From NCBI GenBank assembly GCA_027488935.1, contig JAIYAP010000061.1, positions 1 to 64,000 on the forward strand: DNA of 64,000 nt, read 5' to 3'. The position numbers and the translations under genes are program-made. This stretch comes from Saprospiraceae bacterium. Lineage in GTDB: Bacteria > Bacteroidota > Bacteroidia > Chitinophagales > Saprospiraceae. Below, piece after piece: positions 37,201-45,400 of this stretch. Positions within the stretch are counted from its first letter, which is position 1. Every line of letters begins with the position of its first letter. Under the pieces are notes generated by a model. That model saw only the letters and a program-made list of their open reading frames with translations, did no database searches and was not told where the DNA came from.

Positions 37201-37988
37201 CTACCCTCCTGCGTGAAAGTTCCTGGGATATTTCACGGTATCAATTTATGGAAGAAGCGCGCAGAGAGAGTTTCCCAAACAATTATAATGCATATGAAGA
37301 CAACAGTGCGGTGGATATCATGCGAAACCTCCGATTGTTAGCGCCCGGCTTGAAAAAGAACCCGGCCATCAAATCGTTGACAGAACGTTTGCTCAAAATT
37401 GCCGATCCGTTTACGAAAGTCAAAGTGTACGGATTGTATCTGCAACAGGACATCCCCGTTGATCGCGCCTTGCTGGAACCTTTTTATGTAAACCCAAAAA
37501 CGCATTTCCCTTTATTTCAACAATTAAAATATTCGAATAAATTCAATGATTACTCGGGTTGGTTTGCCGACACCATAAATTTGATCAAATCTTACATTGT
37601 CACGCAAAAGGAAGTGGGTTATAGCAGTGTCAGTTCCATTGATTCTATTCGTTTTTTGAGCCGCCACCCATTCAAAGTATTTAAACGCCCGGCTTTTCTT
37701 TACTTTTTTGAAGTGAAAGAAAAAGACAGTAAAAACTGGATCCTGACCCAACTTACCGTAGAGCAAAGCCTGAAGTTTTTTTCCAAACTGGAAAAGAAAA
37801 AAAACGACGATCTACTCCTGACCATGGGGCGCTATTATTGGGATCAACCGCAGATCCGTACCCTGAGCAACGTGCAGGAAAAGGATAAAGCCGAGTATAT
37901 TCGCAAAAAACTGGGCGAAATGCGCTTTGCCAACCGCATGCGTTATCGGTCTACGCAAGAGGATAATTATTACTATCCAAACGATTAA
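34299..37988 (+). CDS. Very large TraB/GumN-family protein with HEAT-like C-terminus
   Basis: The protein has 1229 residues. After a signal peptide (ending GLLAQ), residues about 24-300 form a TraB/GumN (Tiki-like protease fold) domain, with LLWEISGNG, TGYLYGTMHV and the late VGAAHLPGETGI; these carry the conserved G-x-x-H and A-H residues. TraB/GumN domains are normally about 300 residues, so some 900 residues here are extra. The middle section is unassigned, and from about 800 the protein is mostly helical with HEAT-like repeats. It lies 30 bases after the SprB-repeat gene and 126 bases before a PorP/SprF gene. A proteolytic role on surface proteins is possible but unproven. Confidence 0.75.
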   Translation: MRGICVLVLLLTPICGLLAQNKPEKQKGLLWEISGNGIAKTGYLYGTMHVSEKLVFNLSDSFFLALQHAEVVALETNHDEWQSFTNGLMGMGREGLDYAGSYGTRNEYQNLYFGSFLFAPPSREMLAGLLSAKPSMTNEFLYRSNEYQQDYEEDTYLDLFIFQAGKKLGKNVIGLETLEGSYEAVMRARLPDPDATKERRSYNPSGDLSLEVAYREQDLALIDSINRMTSPGKNFQHWMLDERNTLMTRGIDSILQKGTSIFAAVGAAHLPGETGIIQQLRKLGYQLRPVQFTDRKGTTDKDAIDKLRYPVALTRNFLTDSSWSAATPGQFYRTINQDGIQQYLCADMSNGAFYAVNRLNTNGWWQGQSDQYISERIDSLIYEHIPGKIYERKRITSPFSGHEISSRTRRGDVLRFKIMVTPQEVVVFSAGGNGNYAQGPEVDSFLNSITLETKQEQKTLLEPTHGGFKINFPRPLSYNSTEQENPAKFLAVSEIGKDSSVYFLYRTNYHDFKYIEEDTFELNIIGESIAEQFTKKAPTMQLVADTPYPSQDINFTAQDGNTHFFLRLVIDGPLYYLLGCRKKDADKPTAFFNSFEIQDFKYSEKFSETIDTVYHYKVTTLPKKVPKSKAYLDRLRKLYEESAQKMKEKSYEEEYYYADKSEQYSVLASPYTDELISLRVFNAPQGLTSPSMDSLKSSMLQNLSDQHNLLVKSVQWEDQKGVLVGNLMLADTNSTRGIRVKLFVINRKSYRLMATVNQNGPESAFIRSVFNSFQPTDSLDGTSLFGQRNLRFLQTIYSVDSLERASGLDALNEEWRLEFKPEDFPALKRALVHTGFDKLRFRDRRVLINALGSFNSQEALNFTLQFYKTHADSLRYQTSILRALAHMQTKNSMEALLDLMLEQPIFLSEEMEHIFAEMTDTLKLTATFVPQLLKLAELDAFRDNVYNLLEGMVTKGLIRSKSYRSLMPTLLRESSWDISRYQFMEEARRESFPNNYNAYEDNSAVDIMRNLRLLAPGLKKNPAIKSLTERLLKIADPFTKVKVYGLYLQQDIPVDRALLEPFYVNPKTHFPLFQQLKYSNKFNDYSGWFADTINLIKSYIVTQKEVGYSSVSSIDSIRFLSRHPFKVFKRPAFLYFFEVKEKDSKNWILTQLTVEQSLKFFSKLEKKKNDDLLLTMGRYYWDQPQIRTLSNVQEKDKAEYIRKKLGEMRFANRMRYRSTQEDNYYYPND

Positions 37989-38114
37989 GGTGCACGTTTT
38001 TAGGATAACTAAAGAAAATTGATTTGCTTTGCCGTGCCGTTTGGCAACAGGCCAGTATAATCCATGAAAACGTAAAGAAAGATTTTCATTTAGCTAATCA
38101 AAACAAGTACTTGC

Positions 38115-39170
38115 ATGAAACATTTTTCCAAACCGGTTTTTTGCGCGATTTTTCTTTTTATGCTGGCTAGCAGCCTGAAAGCCCAGGATCCGCGCTTTTC
38201 ACAATATTATGCCTCCCCCTGGAACCTCAATCCAGCACTGACCGGGGTATTTAACGGCCGCTGGCGAGCTACCGTCAATTACCGCGACCAATGGAACAGC
38301 GTGCTTTCGCCCGTTCCTTTCCGCACGTATGCCGCTGCCTACGAATACCGCGTGGAAGTAGCCAATGAGGATTATGCCTCTTTTGGTATTGGCGCCATGC
38401 ACGACGAAGCGGGTACGGCCCGTTTTGTCCAAAATAAGGTGCATTTGGGTGGTGCTTACCTGAAAAAATTGTCGGGCGGCCCCAGAAGGGCTTCTCACTA
38501 TCTCAGCGCCGGCGCACAATTGGGCATGGGACAAAATTCCATCGACTGGAGTCAATTGTGGTTCAGCCGTCAATTTGACCCGGCTACCCAAACGCCCGAT
38601 TATAGCGCCGCCAATGGGGAAGCCAACGCCAACGTGAATTCGGCCGCCTACCTGGATTTTAACGCCGGTTTGCTCTGGTATATGGTGTTCGACAACGACG
38701 GCTATTTTTATGCAGGCGGTGGCATGCATCATTTGAACGCCCCCGTCATTTCACTCGTAGAAAATAACAGCGAAACCTTGTATTCCCGTTGGACAGGCCA
38801 TGCAGGTGGCCTTTTCCCGGTAAGCCACAACCTGGCGCTGATGCCCAGCGTGCTCGTGATGCGACAAGGCCCATCCCTGGAAGCCACCCCAGGCGTTAAT
38901 GTGCGGTATAGCAACAACGATTACAATGAAGTGGCGGTGCGCGCCGGCATGTTTGCACGTGTTGCCAATAAATTGGACAAAAGCATGCATGTTGACGCCT
39001 TAACGGTGGTCGGTATGCTGGAAATGAACCGTTGGACACTTGGTTTAAGTTACGACATTACCGTTTCCAAACTCGCCGTTGCCAACAACAACCGCGGCGC
39101 TTTTGAAGTATCCTTGATGTACTTCCAACCTGCCGAAAAACGCGCACGGGTAGTTTGCCCAAGGTTTTAA
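38115..39170 (+). CDS. PorP/SprF-family type IX secretion membrane protein
   Basis: The protein has 351 residues. The signal peptide ends SLKAQ and is followed by the family opening DPRFSQYYASPWNLNPALTG and VNYRDQW. The rest is a beta-barrel pattern ending in aromatic strands. In Flavobacterium, SprF is needed for secretion of SprB and related type-B cargo. Here it follows a SprB-repeat type-B protein and the TraB-like gene, so it is probably their dedicated outer-membrane partner. The last gene of the group starts 14 bases downstream. Confidence 0.92.
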   Translation: MKHFSKPVFCAIFLFMLASSLKAQDPRFSQYYASPWNLNPALTGVFNGRWRATVNYRDQWNSVLSPVPFRTYAAAYEYRVEVANEDYASFGIGAMHDEAGTARFVQNKVHLGGAYLKKLSGGPRRASHYLSAGAQLGMGQNSIDWSQLWFSRQFDPATQTPDYSAANGEANANVNSAAYLDFNAGLLWYMVFDNDGYFYAGGGMHHLNAPVISLVENNSETLYSRWTGHAGGLFPVSHNLALMPSVLVMRQGPSLEATPGVNVRYSNNDYNEVAVRAGMFARVANKLDKSMHVDALTVVGMLEMNRWTLGLSYDITVSKLAVANNNRGAFEVSLMYFQPAEKRARVVCPRF

Positions 39171-39184
39171 ACACCTTTTAATAC

Positions 39185-41095
39185 ATGAGAAAACATCTTC
39201 TTTCCCTACTGCTCCTATGCGGTACTGCTGCGTTTTTGCATACCCAAACACCCTGGAACAACCTTAAAATCACCCCCGAACACCCTCAACCAGGCGAAAC
39301 GGTGCGCATCGAATACAATTGGCTCAATGGGCCTTTGAAAAATGCCGAATCCATTGATGTCCTGGTGCTCGAATACAGCGAAAAAGCACCCGAGGCACGG
39401 GAAGTGGCGCTCGAACACGCGGGAAATAAATTGGTCGGCACGTTTACCACCAGCAAATCAGCACTTACCGCCATAATTGGTTTTCAAGCAGGCGAACAAT
39501 GGGACAACAACCAGGGGCTGGGTTATTTTGTCGAATTAGCCGATAAAACCGGAAAAATCATACCCGAAAGCCATGCCGCGAAAGCCGTATTGTTTACCAA
39601 TTTTGGTAACTATATGGAACTCAATGCCAAACCGGCACTGGCCAACACCTGGCTCGATGCGGCATTTGCTGCCCAACCTGCCATCCGCACCAAATATTTG
39701 CCTACCTACATCCGCAACTGGATGAATATGAAACGTGGCGATGCCGGGAAAGAACAGGCCCTGGCCCTCTTGGATGAACTGGAAAACGCCCCGAAAATCA
39801 CCGAAAAAGATTGGATGAGCGCCGTACGGTTGTATGAATTTTTGCAGGCCATGGATAAAGCCAAAAACCTAAAAGAAAAACTGCGCACGACCTACCCAAA
39901 AGGCAGTTTTGTACAGCAAGAGCGCCGCCAAAGCATCAATGCCGAACCCGATACCCTGCGCCGCGAACGTTTGCTGGACGAATATATTAAAAGTTTCCCG
40001 CCGCAAACCGAAGCCGAATTTAAGGATCTTTACCGCCTGTATGCAGGCCTGGCCATGCGTTATGCCGAAGCAAAAAGTTGGGACAAACTGACCAATTTGG
40101 CCGAAAAAATGGACCCTGCCAGCCGCGCCGATTTGTTCAACAACCTGGCCTGGCAACTCGCCGAAAACAACGAAGACCTGGGATGGGCCCGTTTATTGGG
40201 CGAAAAAGCCCTTTCCTGGGCACGCATGGAGGTCGTAGCGCCTTCTACCCCCAAACCTGGTCCGGTAAACCATAAAAACTGGGAATTACAACGGCGCCAA
40301 ACCTTTGCCTCCTACGCCGATACCTACGCATTTACCCTCGATAAAACCAACGAACCGGCCAAAGCAGCCAGTTTGCAAGCACAGGTTGTAGCAATTATGG
40401 AGCGCAGCAACGAGGAAATGAACGAGCGGTACACCAGTTACCTCGAGCGGGCTAAAGCACCCGATTTGCGCTACCAACTGGAAGGTTTTATCATTCAAGG
40501 CCACGCAACGGCTGCCATGAAAGACCAATTTAAACGGCTTTACACTTCGGAAGACAAATCGGAAGCCGGAGCAAAAGCCTATTTGACCCAATTGGAGCAA
40601 AGTGCGAAGGAAAATTTGCGCAAATCACTGGCTGCCAAGATGATGGATCTGCCAGCGCCTGCATTTAGCCTGCGTAACTTAAACGGAGAAACCATCAGCC
40701 TAGCCAGTCTGAAAGGGAAAATCGTGGTGGTCGATTTTTGGGCAACCTGGTGCGGACCCTGCAAAGCGTCTTTTCCAGCGATGCAAATGGCGCAGGCAAA
40801 ATTTGAAAAAGACCCAAACGTGGCGTTTGTTTTTTTAAACACCTGGGAACGTATGCCGGCAGATCAAAAAACGAAAAATGCCAGCGATTTTATTACCGGC
40901 AAAAACTATCCATTTAATGTACTGCTCGATTTAGACGATGCGGTGGTGGCCGATTTTGGCGTGACGGGCATTCCTACCAAATATATCCTCGACCCCAAAG
41001 GTAACATCTGTTTTAAAAGCGTTGGCTGGAACGGCAGCGCGGATGCCTTGGTGGACGAACTGAGCCTGATGATTGATTTGGCTAAAACGCGTTGA
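39185..41095 (+). CDS. TlpA-like thioredoxin-domain protein with large N-terminal region
   Basis: The protein has 636 residues. A signal peptide (ending FLHTQ) is followed by about 460 residues that are beta-rich at first and then helical with TPR-like segments. The C-terminal thioredoxin domain starts near residue 480 (APAFSLRNLNGETISL). Its active site is WCGPC with Cys523 and Cys526, and the cis-Pro region reads GVTGIPTKYILD. It should be a periplasmic thiol-disulfide oxidoreductase. It follows the PorP/SprF gene by 14 bases and may assist folding of exported proteins. No sorting domain is present. Confidence 0.88.
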   Translation: MRKHLLSLLLLCGTAAFLHTQTPWNNLKITPEHPQPGETVRIEYNWLNGPLKNAESIDVLVLEYSEKAPEAREVALEHAGNKLVGTFTTSKSALTAIIGFQAGEQWDNNQGLGYFVELADKTGKIIPESHAAKAVLFTNFGNYMELNAKPALANTWLDAAFAAQPAIRTKYLPTYIRNWMNMKRGDAGKEQALALLDELENAPKITEKDWMSAVRLYEFLQAMDKAKNLKEKLRTTYPKGSFVQQERRQSINAEPDTLRRERLLDEYIKSFPPQTEAEFKDLYRLYAGLAMRYAEAKSWDKLTNLAEKMDPASRADLFNNLAWQLAENNEDLGWARLLGEKALSWARMEVVAPSTPKPGPVNHKNWELQRRQTFASYADTYAFTLDKTNEPAKAASLQAQVVAIMERSNEEMNERYTSYLERAKAPDLRYQLEGFIIQGHATAAMKDQFKRLYTSEDKSEAGAKAYLTQLEQSAKENLRKSLAAKMMDLPAPAFSLRNLNGETISLASLKGKIVVVDFWATWCGPCKASFPAMQMAQAKFEKDPNVAFVFLNTWERMPADQKTKNASDFITGKNYPFNVLLDLDDAVVADFGVTGIPTKYILDPKGNICFKSVGWNGSADALVDELSLMIDLAKTR

Positions 41096-41147
41096 TTTTC
41101 ATGGTTTTACAGACATAGTTCACATAAGTCCAATGTAAACATGATTC

Positions 41148-41186
41148 ATCCCGAATTTTGGTGGAACCCAAAATTCGGGATTTTTT
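41148..41186. terminator. Terminator hairpin (recurrent CCCGAATTTTGG family)
   Basis: ATCCCGAATTTTGG pairs with CCAAAATTCGGGAT (one A is unpaired), followed by six Ts. It ends the operon of the thioredoxin-domain gene. Confidence 0.9.
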
Positions 41187-41236
41187 ATCCATTTTACCAA
41201 ACACCCAGCAAAGCGGAAACATTTGGGCAAGATATT

Positions 41237-41456
41237 CGACCTCTAGCGAGGTCGTGCGGAAAAAATAACATTTGGCGTTGCTACCAATATTTGACCTCCA
41301 AGGAGGTCAGTGCATTGCCTTTGAGATTCCACGTATCTTTTTAAGAAGATGGTTTTAAATCGATGAATTATTGGGCAACGCGACGACCTCGCTAGAGGTC
41401 GAACATTTGTAGAAAAGATACAATGTCCGAACCCGCTCACGACTTCGGAGAAGTCG
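41237..41456. repeat. Cluster of four short perfect palindromes
   Basis: The gap from 41096 to 41551 (456 bases) has no gene. It holds four 17-18-bp palindromes: CGACCTCTAGCGAGGTCG (41237-41254), TGACCTCCAAGGAGGTCA (41292-41309), CGACCTCGCTAGAGGTCG (41384-41401) and CGACTTCGGAGAAGTCG (41440-41456). Several are bordered by aacatttg or acatttgtag. Spacing is irregular, so this is not a CRISPR array. Confidence 0.9.
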
Positions 41457-41483
41457 CACATTTGTAGGTCTCAAAAAAGAAAA

Positions 41484-41533
41484 GCCACCCCGGATTTTAG
41501 TTTTCACCAAAATTCGGGATGGCTCATTTTTTT
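41484..41533. terminator. Terminator hairpin (recurrent family) plus T-run
   Basis: GCCACCCCGGATTTTAG pairs with CCAAAATTCGGGATGGC, followed by TCA and a run of eight Ts. It lies before the stop of the convergent M43 peptidase gene. Its sequence is close to the hairpin at 7705. Confidence 0.85.
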
Positions 41534-41551
41534 TGTTTGTAACGTCATTTT

Positions 41552-42334
41552 TTACCAAAGTTTCACCGCACCCGCCAAATAAGCATCGGCCATCTTTTTC
41601 AATTGGCCCCAGGTAAAACCACAGGTATCGCATTCATAATACGACATAATATTACCCAAATCCGGGTTGTAATACTCGCCGTTGGCATCCTGGCCGCCGA
41701 AGATAAACTTACAATTTTCGACATAGGCAGGCAAGGGGTCGAGGGCTTTGTACGGATCGGCAGGGGTATCGCATATTTGATCACCTTCAATCAAACAATT
41801 TGCGCCGTTTACCAATTCCGCGCCATTGCCTTCAAAAGTATGGGCCAGGGTGAAAAAATGCCCTAACTCATGCGAAATAGTACGCGGTGTGATACATTCT
41901 TTTTTGATAAAAATGCCCGAAGTAAAGGCATCGTTGTGGGTACCAGCGGCAAATCCACAAAAATCGGGGATAAAGGACACGAAATACATGTTGATTCGGA
42001 AGTCCTCATGGTACAACTTGCGAATTTCGTTGCTAATGCCCGGATCATCAATACTTACACTGTCGTGCTGAAAATTATCATGGTATTGGAAGGCGCAAAC
42101 CTCGTACGAAACACAAATCGGGGCAAAAAAAGTATTCACGCCTTTGATTGCATCGAGGATAGATTGTTCCGTAACACCGTATTTTCCAGTGGGGTCTTTA
42201 AAGATATGCGCTACGATGGTAAATTTTTTTTGCAGGCAAGGCAGCGATTCCTGCTGGAAGGCGTAACTTTGAGCATAGAGGCCTGTTGTGTGTAACAAGC
42301 AAAGAAAAAACAGAATAATTCCAATGCGAACCAT
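41552..42334 (-). CDS. M43-family (pappalysin-like) zinc metalloprotease
   Basis: The protein has 260 residues. The signal peptide ends GLYAQ. The extended zinc-binding motif HELGHFFTLAHTFE matches HExxHxxxxxH, and the Met-turn reads NIMSYYECDTCGFT, as in M43B peptidases. Cysteines around the active site (CDTPADP, CDTC) are also typical. Unlike most M43B proteins in Bacteroidota it has no T9SS sorting domain and ends just after the catalytic domain, so it may stay in the periplasm or be secreted by another route. It has its own promoter. Confidence 0.92.
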   Translation of the reverse strand: MVRIGIILFFLCLLHTTGLYAQSYAFQQESLPCLQKKFTIVAHIFKDPTGKYGVTEQSILDAIKGVNTFFAPICVSYEVCAFQYHDNFQHDSVSIDDPGISNEIRKLYHEDFRINMYFVSFIPDFCGFAAGTHNDAFTSGIFIKKECITPRTISHELGHFFTLAHTFEGNGAELVNGANCLIEGDQICDTPADPYKALDPLPAYVENCKFIFGGQDANGEYYNPDLGNIMSYYECDTCGFTWGQLKKMADAYLAGAVKLW

Positions 42335-42385
42335 AGCGGAACGATTTTTGATTTAGGTCTTTTGAAAAAATTGATTTGCAGGTCT

Positions 42386-42413
42386 CAAATATAGGAATGA
42401 AATCCCAATTCAA
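42386..42413 (-). promoter_or_regulatory. Bacteroidota-type promoter for the M43 peptidase
   Basis: On the minus strand TTG (42411-42413), a 17-base spacer and TATATTTG (42386-42393) match the TTG / TAnnTTTG consensus, about 50 bases upstream of the start codon. The spacer is at the short end of the usual range. Confidence 0.55.
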
Positions 42414-42463
42414 CCGTTATCTTTTGTAACAGCTTCTTTAAAATCGTGTTCAAGCACCCAAAT

Positions 42464-45400
42464 ATGCTCCTTATGCGGATCACATTAACCCTGATTGCAA
42501 TTTTAGTTTCCCTCCGTTCATTTGCCCAAACAGCCGATATAACCCAGGGATGTGCCCCTTTGCAAGTAAGTTTTACCCCTCCAGCGGGCTCAAGTGGCTT
42601 TTTTTGGGATTTTAAAGACGGCGGTTCCAGCAATTTAGCGGCACCCACCAATATTTTTACAACCCCGGGCACTTACCAGGTCGATTTTAAAAATACACCC
42701 GGCGGCCCCATTGTTGGTTCTACCACCATCACGGTTTTTCCAAAACCCGTCATCGGCATCACTGCCGACCCTGCTGCTGGCTGCCGCCCTTTGGCGGTTA
42801 AGTTTAACGACACTACACAAATCAATCCAAATATTCAGATTCTGAGTAGAAATTGGGTTTTTGGCGATGGAAATAGTTTGCCCAACGTGGCCAACCCGAA
42901 TTACACTTATTTTACAACGGGTTTTTTCACCGTTTCCGTAGAATATGTAACCAATTTTCCTTCTTGTAATGTTACCGCGGTGTTCCCCGATTTTGTGAAG
43001 GCAGGAAGCAAACCTAGTGCCGGGTTTACGACCACCCCCAACCCAGCCATTGCTTGTGTGCCACCGTTGGCAGTCAGTTTTACCAATACTACCATTGGCG
43101 GCAGCGGCAATTTGAGTTATGCATGGGATTTTGGCAATGGCAATACCTCCGTGTTGGCCAATCCGCCTGCCCAAACATACACTACAACGGGCTCATTCAA
43201 AGTACGTTTGTTGGCCACCGATGCATTCGGCTGTGTAGACAGTGTGAGCAAAACCATCAAAATTGGCAATCCTGAAGCCGATTTTTTCCTGCCCGATACC
43301 GTTTGTTACCTGGATACCCTGACCCTCGATAATTTGTCGGACGCCGGCGTATATAACTGGAATTTTGGCCCAAATGCCAACCCGAGCACTTCCACGACCT
43401 TCGAACCTATTGTGGTATTTACCCAGGGCGGGCCACAAACCATTAGCCTGAAAGTAACTGCGGCAGGCAATTGCAGCAGCACGTTCACCAAAACCATTTT
43501 TGTCGAGAAACCGGATGCCAGCTTCAGTGTGAGTCCGAGTTACACCTGCAGCGACCCGAGTACGTTTAATTTTAGTGCCAACGCCGCTGCCCCCAATCAG
43601 TGGACTTGGGAATTTAGCGATGGTACGACCTCTAATTTGCAAAACCCCACCTATATATATCATTTCCCAGATACCACCGGGTACACCAAACTCGGATTGG
43701 CACTCGATACGGTCAGACTAACGGTAACAACACCAGCCGGTTGTGTGGATACACGGATCAAAATTGACTCTATTTGGTTGCCCAATGCGCGCTTTATGCC
43801 CAATGTGCAACACGGATGCGCACCCTTGGCCGTCACTTTTGCCGACAGCAGTAAATCACAAACCCCTATCGTAGAGTGGATCTGGTTATTTGATGATGGC
43901 ACTGCACCGGTCGTAAGTACCACGGGCGCGGATGTAAACCACACTTTTACCAATCCGGGCGAATACAACGTGCGCCTGGCCATCCGCAATGCAAGTGGCT
44001 GTATCGACACTTCCTATGCCATCTTAATTGAAGTGGGCGCCCCGATTTTTGGCGATTTTAGTGTCGATAAACAAGAGGTATGTCCGGGAGATACGGTCCA
44101 GTTTAAAAACCTGACCAACGATCCACGCATCGATGGCTGGCATTTTAGCTCCGACAACGACCGTTTGTTCCATTGTTACCAAAACAGCAACCCATTTTGG
44201 GTGTACGAATCTGAAACAGGCGATTTTGATGTTTCGCTCACCATCGATTATAACGGTTGTTTGCAAAAAGTGACCAAATCTGATTGGGTAAAAGTAAAAG
44301 GTCCGATTGCTCAAATTCATTACAAAACAACCTGCGACAACACCCTGTTGTTTGATTTTACCGATGAAAGCCACGACGCAACCAAGGTCACCTGGTATTT
44401 GGGCGATGGCGACTCCTCCTTGTTGTCCAGTTTTAACCATTTATATGACCCAGGCACTTACCAAGTAGTGTTAAAAGCCGAAAATCCCGCATCCGGTTGC
44501 CCCATTTCGTTCGATACCGCAACGGTATATGCCACCCAGGTAAAATCTTTATTCAATTTACCCGATACCATTTGCGGCGATACCAACTACGACCTTGACG
44601 GCTCCAAATCAACGGACGTAAATGCGGTGTGTTACAAAGGCTACACCTGGTATTTTTCTTTCCAGCGCCCTATCCGCACCAGCGAGGCAGTGACCGAATT
44701 TGGCTTTGGTCCATCTGGTCCACAAACCATTTGGCTGGAAGTAGAAGATATCAACGGTTGCAAAGACACCAGCCGCCAGGATTTTGTGGTGTACAACCGA
44801 AAGCCATCTTTTACCCTGAGTGATCCTTCAATTTGTTTGCCTGGAAAGGAAAACTTTACCGATACCAGTACCGGCGATGCACCCATCATATCCTGGGAAT
44901 GGAACTTTGGAGATGGCAATACCAGCAACCAACAAAACCCCATGCATACCTATACGACGCCCCCTGCGAATGGGACCATTTATACCGTCCAGTTAGGTAT
45001 TCGTGACGATAAAGGCTGTTATGGCGCGGCAACGCAGGAGATAAGTCTCTATCAACCAATAAGTTACATCACACCCCAGCAGGCGCAGATTTGTGAGGAT
45101 AAAACGGTCAATTTTAGCGCTACTGATTTTACCGTGGAAGGTTCTAACCTGAGTTGGACCTGGGATTTTGGCAATGGCGGCACTGCAACCGGCCAAAGTG
45201 TTTCACAAGCCTTCAACAATCCGGGTACCTTTATTGTGACCCTCAAATTTACCGAAATTGCTACCGGCTGTAAAGGCGAAACTACCGTGCCCGTACAGGT
45301 GCAGGCGTATCCGCAAGCGGCCTTCACATCCAATGTAGATGGACAAAATATTATTTGCTATCCACAAAACATGCAATTTACCAATACCAGTGTGAGCAAC

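Noticed and set aside
41237-41456. Possible CRISPR array from repeated palindromes
   Set aside because: The four palindromes differ in sequence, spacing is irregular (about 38-75 bases), and no cas gene is nearby.
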